NCBI GenBank assembly: GCA_017536695.1
Contig: JAFXGX010000028.1
Coordinates: forward strand, 1-59,036
Length of the DNA stretch: 59,036 nucleotides
Origin: Bacteroidaceae bacterium
GTDB lineage: Bacteria > Bacteroidota > Bacteroidia > Bacteroidales > Bacteroidaceae
Direction: 5' to 3'
Part shown: piece after piece, positions 36,563-45,672 of the stretch
Numbering within the stretch: position 1 is the stretch's first letter
Layout of the letters: every line of letters begins with the position of its first letter
The notes under the pieces: generated by a model
What the model saw: only the letters and a program-made list of their open reading frames with translations
Told to the model about the DNA's origin: nothing
The model's database searches: none
Made by a program: the position numbers and the translations under genes

Positions 36563-39500
36563 ATGAACAACATAAAGAACAACAATCCTTGGTTAGGATT
36601 GAAGACATACGAAGAGGGACAGATATTATACGGCAGAACGGATGAAATAAATACTTTGTCCCAGAATATCCTGTTCAACATACAGACCATCATATACGGA
36701 AAATCAGGAATAGGAAAATCCTCTATACTGAATGCAGGAGTCTACCCCATCCTGCGACGTTCAAACTTTTTCCCTGTAAATATCCGTCTGGTACACAACC
36801 AGCCGGAAAAAAGTTACAACACACAGATATGGGACTGCGTCATTGACAGCCTCTACCATCTGCGTAGGGAAATTCTGACTTCAGATGGAACTATCGAGAC
36901 TATAAAGGATTTAAAAGGGCGATATGAAGAACTGGCTCCCAAGAAAGAGAATGAGAGCCTGTGGGAGATGTTCCATCGCAACGTATTCTATGATGAAAAG
37001 GATGAGCGAATACAGCCCGTTCTGGTCTTTGACCAGTTCGAAGAGATTTTCACGAGGGAAAAAGATTTGAAAAAGGTTGCCGCATTATTCAACGAACTGG
37101 CCGACCTCATCAACAATGTTGTACCGGCACATCTGTGTACAAGCAAAAAAGAAGAGGATGATAATAAAGGCAATGAACCGGCTGAGAATGATGACATATT
37201 ACTGGATGATGAGTTCAATGCAGAGTTTACCAGTTATATGACAGAATCCAACTTTCACGTTGTACTGTCGTTGCGCGAAGATTTCCTCTCACATCTTGAA
37301 CGGAATATTTCAAATATTCCATCCCTGAAACATAATCGTTATTGCTTGAAGCCCTTAAGCGAGGAGCAGGCTGCATCAATCATAATGGATCCGGCTCCAG
37401 GGCTCGTTTCAATAGATGTTGCCAAGGAGATTATCAGCAAGGCTACAGGAGTCCCGACCTCAGAATTCAACTTAGGGGATGAACCGGAATTGGAGGTAGA
37501 ATCCGCTATATTGTCATTGTTTATGAGCGAACTGTATGACAGGATTCCGTCAGGTAGCAGAACTATTGAGAAATCCATGGTTATAGAGTTGGGCGACAAC
37601 ATCATACAGGAATTCTACGAGAGGACTATATCCAATATAGCAGAAGATTGTGCTGAATATCTGGAACACAAGCTCATAACAGAAGACGGGCGCAGAGACA
37701 GCGTCTATGAATCACATATAATCAAACGCAAGAAATTCAAGGCAAGCGACCTGGAATTTCTGAAGAAACAACGTCTGATCCGAGAGTTTCCTTGGAACAA
37801 CGGCATACGTATCGAGTTCATCCATGACGTCCTCTGCCCCATCATCATACAGCGTAAAGAACAGCGTAAGCTTGCGAAGATAAGAGAGGAAGAGGAGCGC
37901 AAGAAAGAAATCGAGAGAGAGAGGATAATGCAGGAGACGAAAAGGAAAGAAGAGAGACTCAGAAGGAAGAACCGCAACATTCTAATCTCCTCTATCAGTA
38001 TATTCGTTGCTGCGGCAGCCGCTCTTTTTGGTTATTTATACAGCTTTGAATGGGAATACAAGGAATACTATGAGTCGTTTGTCTGGAGATACGAAATGCC
38101 ATTCGGCATCAACAGATTATCCGAAAACGAACTTAAGGAGAGAGCATCGTTCTTCGAACTTTCGAAGGATGGCCGTTTAGGAAGCCATTGGAAAAGAGTA
38201 CGTGTACTGAACAGTTCCATGAACCTGATAACGGGTAAAAGTCCCGGCACCTTATTGGTTCCCACATACAACGAGCAGGATGATGAAGCTAACATTGTAC
38301 TGAAGATGCGATTGAAGGAGCATTGTATCTGGGAACTTGTGACAGACAGAAGCGGTAAGATGCCTTTGCAGGTAAAATTCTATGACCGCAGGCACGAACT
38401 AATCTGCTGTTTCTCGATGGTATGTCACTACGAGAATGACACCTTGAGATATGCTTTCGGATGGTATACCGATGAATATGGACAACCCATCCTATCAACA
38501 AGAAAGAATGGAGGAAGTATTGTAAAAATCACATTCGATGACTACGGCTTCAGGAGCTTTATTGAATATTTTGATGCATGGAAGAACAGAGCCAGAAACG
38601 ATGACAATGCATTTGCGCAGCGATATGAATATAGCAACCACCCTGACAGTCTGGGGTTGTTGTTACGATACGGCTCGGCAAATGCTTCGGGTGAGTATGT
38701 ATATAACAAGATAGGAAATTCCGGCAGCAAGGCAAATTATGAAATGCGTAATGGGAAATGGTTGCTTACGCGGAACATTTCTCTTGACCCGGAAGGGAAC
38801 ATTTGCCCCATGGAACAAGGATATTCAATTACCGAGTATGAATATGATGAAAAAGGCAGAGAAACAAGAATGAGCTACTATGACGCAGAGCACAACCCTG
38901 CCGTTGACTTACAGGACAACAACACACACAGCTACGAATACCATTACGACAGATATGGCAACATTACCGATATATATTACTATGACATAAATGGAGAACT
39001 TCAGAGCGAAGGACTTGCCCATCTGAAAGTAAAGATAGACAGTATAAACGGCAACAGATTGGAACTTGCACGCTATGACTGCAATGGCAATCTGTATGAC
39101 AACACCAATATTCGCGAGAAGTATGAGGATGAAAGACACCCCGATAAAGTCACAGAAATCCGCAATCTTGATATCGATGGCAACATAGTCAGGGATAGAG
39201 ATGGGGTTTACATAACAAAATATGAATACAATGCTGACGGTAACCTGACAGGAACATACTTCTACGAAGAGGACGGAATTACTCCGATGCTGGGCAACAA
39301 GGGATACTGGGGCAACGTGTCTGTATTTGAGAATGGCAAGCTCATCGAGGATTATTATATCGGTACAGACGGGGAGCTTACAGCAACGACTGAAGGGTAT
39401 GCAAAAACGTTATATGCATACGACGATAAGGGAAACCGTATCGAGGAGACATATTATGACAGCAACAACCGGAAATATTCACTTGATGACTATTACACCA

Positions 39501-41155
39501 TCACATACAAATACGATGCATTCAATAATCAGATACAGAAAAACTTCAAGGACATTTTCGGTAATAATGCACCGAAAAAAGTTGTTGTAAAATCAAAATA
39601 TGATGCGTGGGGAAATGAAATTGAAATGGCCTACTTTGACAGTGATGAAGAAAAGAGGGTCGAAAACATGCAGAATATCCACCGTACATGTTACGGATAT
39701 GATTTATTATTCTATCTTAACGAGGTAAGATATTACGATAAGAATAACGAACTGACCGGATGTCCGGAAGACACGACATATGCCATTGTGCGTTATGTAA
39801 ACGATGAATTCGGAAATAGAACCTCAACAGAGTACTTCGACAAAAATGAAGAGGCTTGTGATTGTGCAGATGGATATCACAGGATGTCGAGAACATTCAA
39901 TGCCTATGGAATGGTCATTTCTGAAAAATACTACGGCGCCAATGGAAATCGCAGAAGACACACAAATGGTAGTTGGGAAGGCCGTTGTACATATGACAGG
40001 TCATTTATTTATAAATTTGCGACAGTTTCAGGGCACGACATGCAAGGCAATCTTATGAACACTAATGAAGGATGGGCATATAAGACATTTAAATATGACA
40101 AGCTGGGCAATAATACCGAAATAGCATACTTCGACAAAGACAGTATCCCTTTCATGCACCCCGATGGACACCATAAAGTAATAAGCACATACGAAGGGTA
40201 CAATGAAACGAGAATAGAATATTATGACAAGGAGAATAAACTGTTATCCCAAAATGCAATTATTGTCAATGAGTATGACAGCTACAACAACCTGTTGTCA
40301 ATTGCGTTTTATAACGGTGACGGCAGCAATGGAGAGAGCGAGAGCGGATGGCACAGGGCAAACAAAAAATACGATGAGATGAACAGGTGTGTGGAACTCA
40401 TTTTTGTGGATAAGCACGGTATGCCTGTAGATGTCGAAGAAGAGGGGCGCTCCAGATATAAAGTCAAATACACATATGATGAGAACGGAGGAAGCTCAAA
40501 GTGGCATTATAAGGCCAATGGCGATAGTGTATGCATTGACGGTCGTGTTTTGGACATGGCCATTTTCGGAGGTCATTACAGCGGTCAGGTGAAAGAGGGT
40601 CTCCCTCATGGGAAAGGCTTCTACATGAATACTTCCGGCACCTCGTATGAAGGAGAGTGGAAATATGGAAGACTATCAGGTAGAGGCAAATATAGATTTG
40701 ATAATGGAGACTATTATGTAGGTGATTTTGAGGATAATAAATTCAATGGTTATGGAACAACCTACACCGGGCAGGATTCAATATTTAGGTCGGGATATTT
40801 CATTGAAGATCAATTCTTCTGTAACATAATGACATGCGTTGATAAAATTTCACCTAATTCATTGGCGGAATCAGAAGGAATTCTCTCTGGCGATATATTT
40901 ATAGAGTATAATGAGTTCAATTATTTCAAGAACGGGAATAAGACAAATGACATCTGCAAGTTAAATGATGATTTTGAGAAGGTACTTGAAAATTCACGAG
41001 ATAGAGAGAAGCATATCAAGATTGCACGAAAGGAGAATGATGTGTACGTTTTGAAAGAGTTCCATTTCCCGCCAGGAATGGCTGGTATTACCATAAAAAT
41101 GTTACCAGTATATCAGGAAACTGTTGATATGGTTTATGATACATACATGAAATAA
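36563..41155 (+). CDS. STAND ATPase + TM + YD-like repeats + MORN + PDZ-like protein
   Basis: 1530 residues. It begins NNPWLGLKTYEEGQ, the hallmark start of nSTAND1-type ATPases. Walker A is IYGKSGIGKSSILNAGV (near 52-68), Walker B VLVFDQFEEIF (near 152-162), and the sensor region VVLSLREDFLSHL is near 233. A charged coiled coil (about 430-470) leads to one TM helix (about 472-495). From about 750 to 1330 there are some 15 tyrosine-rich YD-like repeats (pattern YxYDxxGNxxExxYYDxxG). MORN repeats follow (about 1337-1412: GLPHGKGFYM, YEGEWKYGRLSGRGKYRF, GDYYVGDFEDNKFNGYG), then a PDZ-like domain (about 1420-1520: DKISPNSLAESEGILSGDIFIEYNE). The repeats lie beyond the membrane from the ATPase and could sense an envelope or invader ligand. 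Confidence 0.82.
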   Translation: MNNIKNNNPWLGLKTYEEGQILYGRTDEINTLSQNILFNIQTIIYGKSGIGKSSILNAGVYPILRRSNFFPVNIRLVHNQPEKSYNTQIWDCVIDSLYHLRREILTSDGTIETIKDLKGRYEELAPKKENESLWEMFHRNVFYDEKDERIQPVLVFDQFEEIFTREKDLKKVAALFNELADLINNVVPAHLCTSKKEEDDNKGNEPAENDDILLDDEFNAEFTSYMTESNFHVVLSLREDFLSHLERNISNIPSLKHNRYCLKPLSEEQAASIIMDPAPGLVSIDVAKEIISKATGVPTSEFNLGDEPELEVESAILSLFMSELYDRIPSGSRTIEKSMVIELGDNIIQEFYERTISNIAEDCAEYLEHKLITEDGRRDSVYESHIIKRKKFKASDLEFLKKQRLIREFPWNNGIRIEFIHDVLCPIIIQRKEQRKLAKIREEEERKKEIERERIMQETKRKEERLRRKNRNILISSISIFVAAAAALFGYLYSFEWEYKEYYESFVWRYEMPFGINRLSENELKERASFFELSKDGRLGSHWKRVRVLNSSMNLITGKSPGTLLVPTYNEQDDEANIVLKMRLKEHCIWELVTDRSGKMPLQVKFYDRRHELICCFSMVCHYENDTLRYAFGWYTDEYGQPILSTRKNGGSIVKITFDDYGFRSFIEYFDAWKNRARNDDNAFAQRYEYSNHPDSLGLLLRYGSANASGEYVYNKIGNSGSKANYEMRNGKWLLTRNISLDPEGNICPMEQGYSITEYEYDEKGRETRMSYYDAEHNPAVDLQDNNTHSYEYHYDRYGNITDIYYYDINGELQSEGLAHLKVKIDSINGNRLELARYDCNGNLYDNTNIREKYEDERHPDKVTEIRNLDIDGNIVRDRDGVYITKYEYNADGNLTGTYFYEEDGITPMLGNKGYWGNVSVFENGKLIEDYYIGTDGELTATTEGYAKTLYAYDDKGNRIEETYYDSNNRKYSLDDYYTITYKYDAFNNQIQKNFKDIFGNNAPKKVVVKSKYDAWGNEIEMAYFDSDEEKRVENMQNIHRTCYGYDLLFYLNEVRYYDKNNELTGCPEDTTYAIVRYVNDEFGNRTSTEYFDKNEEACDCADGYHRMSRTFNAYGMVISEKYYGANGNRRRHTNGSWEGRCTYDRSFIYKFATVSGHDMQGNLMNTNEGWAYKTFKYDKLGNNTEIAYFDKDSIPFMHPDGHHKVISTYEGYNETRIEYYDKENKLLSQNAIIVNEYDSYNNLLSIAFYNGDGSNGESESGWHRANKKYDEMNRCVELIFVDKHGMPVDVEEEGRSRYKVKYTYDENGGSSKWHYKANGDSVCIDGRVLDMAIFGGHYSGQVKEGLPHGKGFYMNTSGTSYEGEWKYGRLSGRGKYRFDNGDYYVGDFEDNKFNGYGTTYTGQDSIFRSGYFIEDQFFCNIMTCVDKISPNSLAESEGILSGDIFIEYNEFNYFKNGNKTNDICKLNDDFEKVLENSRDREKHIKIARKENDVYVLKEFHFPPGMAGITIKMLPVYQETVDMVYDTYMK

Positions 41156-41203
41156 TCCGTCTGTGGGAAAGAGTAGTTAAGCACATATTATACAATACAT
41201 TAT

Positions 41204-41665
41204 ATGAATATTGAAGAGATAAAGCATCTATGCATAAATAAAGAGCATGAACTGCTGGAAAAGCATTTCGGTAATCTTGTGGCGGAAGCTGCACATGAGC
41301 GGCCCGAAAGCATTGGAGGGTATGACATGGAACTGCCACGGAGGATTGAGAATGAATACAAAGAGTTCCTGAGAGAATTATGGAGCGGAATTTCCACCGG
41401 AGACGCACGCTCGCTGGATGAAATACTTGAAGAGGTCAGACTGCGTTCGCTCATGGCTGAAAGCAGCAGAGAGGCCCTGGAACAGGCTCACAAGGATGCG
41501 ACAGAGCAGACGCTATGGGAGAGGATTACCCACAGCAACCATAAGGATGTTACGTTCTACAAGGGGCTATTGGAGGAATATACCGGAGAGCTGCTCTACG
41601 GCATAAGACGCGATTTCCTTGAAGAGGCTGCCGGAGAATATATTAAAGGCCAAGTCCGTGAATAG
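41204..41665 (+). CDS. Small helical protein of unknown function
   Basis: 153 residues, acidic and almost all helical, no TM helix or signal peptide, no recognised motif. It has ELLEKHFGNLVAEAAHERPE near the start and EEYTGELLYGIRRDFLEEAAGEYI near the end. It is tightly placed between the STAND gene (49 bases) and the small RyR gene (58 bases), all co-directional, so it probably belongs to the same transcription unit. An adaptor role would fit its size, but nothing in the sequence shows it. Confidence 0.6.
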   Translation: MNIEEIKHLCINKEHELLEKHFGNLVAEAAHERPESIGGYDMELPRRIENEYKEFLRELWSGISTGDARSLDEILEEVRLRSLMAESSREALEQAHKDATEQTLWERITHSNHKDVTFYKGLLEEYTGELLYGIRRDFLEEAAGEYIKGQVRE

Positions 41666-41723
41666 ATGATAGATTCAACCGCTGGATTTGTTCTCTATAG
41701 ATAAAACATCAAAACAAAGAACA

Positions 41724-42014
41724 ATGAAAAACAGTTATGTACCGCAACCGGTGGATACAAGTGATATCCAGTTGCCAGAGGAGTTGAATGCATTAGTAGA
41801 ACAGATGGCCAAGAATGTCCACGAAGTGTGGGCTCAAAGCCGTATTGAGCAAGGATGGATTTATGGAGAAGAACGTAGTGACGTCCTGAAACAGCACCCT
41901 TGTCTGGTTCCTTATGATGAGCTTCCCGAAGTAGAAAAGGCCTACGACCGCGATACGGCTCTCGGCACCTTGAAGCTCATCCGCAAGTTAGGCTTCAAGA
42001 TAGAAAAAGAGTAA
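41724..42014 (+). CDS. Stand-alone RyR domain protein
   Basis: 96 residues from the ATG at 41724 (an upstream in-frame start at 41688 lacks any support). Residues about 16-94 form a complete RyR domain: LPEELNALVEQMAKNVHEVW, RIEQGWIYGEERSDVLKQHP, LVPYDELPEVEKAYDRDTAL, TLKLIRKLGFKI. It aligns nearly residue for residue with the RyR domain of the C39 protein at 31710, with the same W-x-Y-G and VPY-x-x-LPExEKxYDR motifs. Eukaryotic RyR repeats are part of calcium-release channels; in bacteria they are proposed ligand sensors. The next gene, a membrane protein, begins 7 bases downstream and is a likely partner. Confidence 0.85.
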   Translation: MKNSYVPQPVDTSDIQLPEELNALVEQMAKNVHEVWAQSRIEQGWIYGEERSDVLKQHPCLVPYDELPEVEKAYDRDTALGTLKLIRKLGFKIEKE

Positions 42015-42021
42015 AGAACGG

Positions 42022-43053
42022 ATGAAACGGAATTTAATCACATTCTCGGTTGCTGTCATATTTTTGTTTCTTATCTTCCTGACTGGCAACATCATTACTA
42101 TAGGAGACAAATTGGGCGAGGCATCCCCACTGCTCGAATGGGCATTTTATGCTTTCATTTCAGGAATGGTGGTGTATTACCTGTTGTGGCCTGTCATTAA
42201 GTTATGGAAAGCACCTGCATTTCCCGCACTTAATGTTGATGGTGCATGCAGTCCCACACAGCTAAAGGATTTTGCCGGAAGGTTGATAAACAATTGCGGT
42301 TATATCACAGATGATCTCTTACGTACCAGACACCAGGCTACTCAAAGAGCTGTTCTAAAGGAAATCGGGACCGAAACCGACAGACTGAAGGAATTTATTT
42401 CGGAGGAGATAAATCTGCGCATTGAGGGAAGCAAGGAGCTTAATGTCTCAGGAATAAACTCCAGAATCAAGGAGTGGGCAAAGACCGTGTTTGTCGTTAC
42501 AGCCGTTTCCCAGAACGGCAAGATGGACTCCTTGGCTGTAATAGGCATCAATCTCCGCCTTATATCTGACATCGTAAAGGCCTCAGGATTCCGCCCTACA
42601 AAACCACAGATGATTAAATTATACATCAAGGTCTTGACGACATCCTTGATTACATATATCACATCCAGTGTATTGACAGATGCCATGGACTTTGACCCAA
42701 CCGATGTAGTCGATGATGTCTCCGATGCTGCATCCGACAGCGTCGATGTTGACGGATTGGACATAGGCAGCTCTTTGGTGGCGAAGCTCAGGAAACTGCC
42801 ATTGGCCGGCGTCTTGTTGGAATCGGCCATTGAGGGTACTATAAATGCATTGATGACCCTGCGTATCGGTTATGTTACCAAGGCCTATCTGATGCAAGGT
42901 CCTGATGCTTTATCAGGCATTAAGGCGAAACGCAAAGTCAAGCGTCAGGCTATCAAAGAGTCATTCAAGGCATTCCCGTCTGTCATAGCAGACACTGGAG
43001 CAATGGTCGGTAACAGTGTAGTAAAAGTACTCACGTTTTTCTTCAGAAAATGA
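42022..43053 (+). CDS. DUF697-like membrane protein
   Basis: 343 residues. TM helices lie at about residues 7-26 (SVAVIFLFLIFLTGNIITIG) and 39-60 (WAFYAFISGMVVYYLLWPVI). A helical cytoplasmic stretch (about 75-250) follows, then a hydrophobic segment with KLPLAGVLLESAIEGTINALMTLRIGYVTKAYL near 255-290, the pattern of the DUF697/YcjF domain often attached to GTPases. No GTPase domain is present here. It starts 7 bases after the small RyR gene and ends before a terminator-like hairpin. Possibly a pore or scaffold of the locus. Confidence 0.68.
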   Translation: MKRNLITFSVAVIFLFLIFLTGNIITIGDKLGEASPLLEWAFYAFISGMVVYYLLWPVIKLWKAPAFPALNVDGACSPTQLKDFAGRLINNCGYITDDLLRTRHQATQRAVLKEIGTETDRLKEFISEEINLRIEGSKELNVSGINSRIKEWAKTVFVVTAVSQNGKMDSLAVIGINLRLISDIVKASGFRPTKPQMIKLYIKVLTTSLITYITSSVLTDAMDFDPTDVVDDVSDAASDSVDVDGLDIGSSLVAKLRKLPLAGVLLESAIEGTINALMTLRIGYVTKAYLMQGPDALSGIKAKRKVKRQAIKESFKAFPSVIADTGAMVGNSVVKVLTFFFRK

Positions 43054-43123
43054 CTCCCATATGAATAACGGACTCAAACCTGAATGACAAATTACCGGTC
43101 AGCGGTCAACTTCCTAAAGGCCG

Positions 43124-43155
43124 AAGAGATAGAGCGAATGCTTTATCTCTTTTTT
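43124..43155 (+). terminator. Terminator-like hairpin inside the locus
   Basis: AGAGATA-GAGC-GAAT-GCTT-TATCTCT (one G-T pair) followed by a run of T. It probably ends or reduces transcription after the DUF697 gene. Downstream genes may then have a separate, unrecognised promoter. Confidence 0.7.
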
Positions 43156-43222
43156 TATACCCTGATGATAGATTCCGGTACAACCTCCTCTCATTATTAC
43201 AAAAACGATAAATCAAGGAAAC

Positions 43223-44398
43223 ATGAATGCAGAACCTATTAGATTCGAAATCAGGGACAGCGAAGTCAGGATATATGGTTATTCCCAATTAGAAGGTCGT
43301 AAAGGTATTATTGTGGGTGATGGTATGGCTTTTTTCTTTGGTAAAGGTTGTCGAAACCAGGAATTGTACATAGCCAATACATCGACTGGCAAAATCCGCA
43401 AACTTGCAACAACAGATGGAAGGTTGTTGGTGGATGATGAAGATATTGACTATGCAGCGATAGCCAATACTTGCGGGAACGGCATCGGGAATGCTCGAGC
43501 AAAATCGATACGCTATGCAGGTATCAACAGGTGGGATGGATTCAAGGATGGGATTTGCGCCATTTCCTGGATGCTGTATCCTGACGGGGAATATTTCGCC
43601 GACAGCGATGGTTTCGGAATGAAGGAGAATGATGAGGAGGAGGTGTATGCCATCATAGACACCGACCTCGACATAGTGGAGCCATTCCGACCGATAAAAG
43701 ACATCGCCAAACATCTGAGAGAGTTAAGAACCAAAAATTGTAAAACAGTAAATAACAAAGGAACTATGAAGACAAGAATTTTCAACCTCATCATCATAGA
43801 TGAGAGCGGCTCAATGTGGAGCATCAAGGATGAAGCAATCAACAGCGTCAACGAAACCATCCAGACAATACGCGCAGCACAGGAGAAGCACGAGGAGCAG
43901 GAGCATTACGCTACATTGGTAACCTTCAACAATGACGTCAAGAGCATATATGAATGCGTGCCTGTCGGCGAAGTCAAAGAGTTGAATGATGAAAACTACC
44001 ACCCCAACTGCAGCACAGCGCTGTACGATGCGATGGGAATGTCACTAAACGCTCTGCGCCCCAAGGTTGCCGAAGATGACAAGGTGGTTGTGACCGTTGT
44101 AACGGACGGCTATGAGAATGCGTCGAAGGAGTACACCGGCAAGGCAGTGAAGGCACTCATCGATGAGCTGAAAGCGAAAGGCTGGGTGTTCGCATACATA
44201 GGAGCAAACCAGGATGTCGAGGCTGTAGCCGCCACTATTTCAATTACCAATGTGATGATGTTCGAGGCGACAAGCTCGGGCACAGCCGAGATGAGCAAGA
44301 AACTGGGTAACGCAAGAAGCCGTCTCTTCGACCGCATGTCATGCAGCAGCTACTGCGCCGAGGAGGCAAACAACGATTTCTTCGATGAGGAAAAATAG
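43223..44398 (+). CDS. Von Willebrand A (vWA) protein with unknown N-terminal domain
   Basis: 391 residues. The C-terminal about 205 residues are a vWA domain with an intact metal-ion-dependent adhesion site: DESGSM (near 193), threonine in CSTALYDAMG, aspartate in VVTDGYEN. The N-terminal about 180 residues match nothing I know (GIIVGDGMAFFFGKG, RWDGFKDGICAISWMLYPDG). An internal ATG at 43766 (residue 182) directly before the vWA has AACAAAGGAACT upstream and is followed by a natural protein start (MKTRIFNLIIIDESGSMW), so a separate 210-residue vWA product is possible. vWA proteins often work with AAA or TerB-type proteins in stress loci. Confidence 0.82.
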   Translation: MNAEPIRFEIRDSEVRIYGYSQLEGRKGIIVGDGMAFFFGKGCRNQELYIANTSTGKIRKLATTDGRLLVDDEDIDYAAIANTCGNGIGNARAKSIRYAGINRWDGFKDGICAISWMLYPDGEYFADSDGFGMKENDEEEVYAIIDTDLDIVEPFRPIKDIAKHLRELRTKNCKTVNNKGTMKTRIFNLIIIDESGSMWSIKDEAINSVNETIQTIRAAQEKHEEQEHYATLVTFNNDVKSIYECVPVGEVKELNDENYHPNCSTALYDAMGMSLNALRPKVAEDDKVVVTVVTDGYENASKEYTGKAVKALIDELKAKGWVFAYIGANQDVEAVAATISITNVMMFEATSSGTAEMSKKLGNARSRLFDRMSCSSYCAEEANNDFFDEEK

Positions 44399-44421
44399 TT
44401 AAACAACAGAAAAGAACCGAT

Positions 44422-45672
44422 ATGGAAACAAAAGTAAACTCAAACGCAAAACGCACAGCGATAAAAGTCAGCCTTGTTGCAGTTATTTCACTTCTATTGC
44501 TTATCCCTTTGGCGATGATTAAGGGGGTGATTGAAGATCGTGAACAGACGAAAGATTCTGTTACAATGGAGGTGGCAAACTCTTATGCCAAGCCTCAAAC
44601 CGTTTCTGCTCCTTATTTGGAGTCGTATATAGTCGAGACAAGAACGGTAGACATGAATATTGAGCCAAGCGGCAAACAGACCTATGTTGAGGATTATGAT
44701 TCATATTGCTCACAGGTGGATTATACCGCAGATGTCGAAACCGATATATTACATCGCTCGATTTATGATGTGATTGTCTACAACTCCAAGGTTCAGATCT
44801 CCGGCAAGCTACCAATCACTGAGAAATCAGTTGTTGCAAGGGATAATGAGTTCCGCTTTAAGGTGACTGACATTAAGGGTTTCAGTAATCCGTCACAGCT
44901 GACATTCGGCGGTCAATCCTTTGAGCTTCGGCGTCAGTCGGAAGAGTTTGTTGCCAATGTTGTATTTCCAAAGGGAACGAAGGCAGGTGATATCATTGAT
45001 TTTGCATTTACCTTTGATTTGAAAGGTACGGAGTCACTCTTCTTCAACCCTTCAAAAGACGGAAATACCACGGTAGCTATAAGCTCATCTTATCCGCACC
45101 CAAGTTTTCAGGGAGCGATGCTGCCTAATACCAGAGAGGTTAAGGACGATGGATTCAATGCCACTTGGAGCGTGTCAAGTTTCAATAGTTCGAGCTACGA
45201 TGATATGGGTGTCAAGTTCGTGGATCCTGCTAACCCTTATCAGCAGTCTATGCGTTCGGCAAAGTATGGAATGCTCATCATCATTCTTGTCTTCGTAGCA
45301 GGCTTGTTCGTGGAGTTCCTGACTCGCAAGGAGATTAACCCCATTCAATACGCTGTAATAGGTCTGTCACTCGTGCTGTTCTACTCATTGTTAGTTGCCT
45401 TCTCTGAGTTTATGACCTTTGGCGCGGCGTACATTGTTGCCGCTTTGATGACAACAGGCGCACTGATGTTCTACTTCAGAGCCATATTGAGGAGCCGTAG
45501 TGCTTATATCCTTGGAGGATTTGTAGCTGTAGTCTATGCTTTGAACTATATGTTACTTCAAATGGAGACTTACGCATTGCTCGCCGGCTCGGTAGTACTC
45601 TTCCTGCTCCTCTGCGTTGTAATGCACCTTACAGCAGATATAAACAATAAACAAACAGATAAAACTGAATGA
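44422..45672 (+). CDS. CreD-family inner membrane protein
   Basis: 416 residues. An N-terminal TM (about 12-32: IKVSLVAVISLLLLIPLAMI) is followed by a periplasmic beta-rich domain (about 45-275; GKLPITEKS, SLFFNPSKDGNTTVAISSSY-type segment, SYPHPSFQGAMLP), then four to five TM helices to the C-terminus (YGMLIIILVFVAGLFVEFL onward). The 'YPHPSFQGAMLP' segment and the terminal helix bundle match CreD, an envelope-integrity protein of the CreBC regulon in enterobacteria. It is unusual next to vWA/RyR genes and shorter in its periplasmic part than I would expect for CreD. It overlaps the next gene by four bases. Confidence 0.82.
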   Translation: METKVNSNAKRTAIKVSLVAVISLLLLIPLAMIKGVIEDREQTKDSVTMEVANSYAKPQTVSAPYLESYIVETRTVDMNIEPSGKQTYVEDYDSYCSQVDYTADVETDILHRSIYDVIVYNSKVQISGKLPITEKSVVARDNEFRFKVTDIKGFSNPSQLTFGGQSFELRRQSEEFVANVVFPKGTKAGDIIDFAFTFDLKGTESLFFNPSKDGNTTVAISSSYPHPSFQGAMLPNTREVKDDGFNATWSVSSFNSSSYDDMGVKFVDPANPYQQSMRSAKYGMLIIILVFVAGLFVEFLTRKEINPIQYAVIGLSLVLFYSLLVAFSEFMTFGAAYIVAALMTTGALMFYFRAILRSRSAYILGGFVAVVYALNYMLLQMETYALLAGSVVLFLLLCVVMHLTADINNKQTDKTE

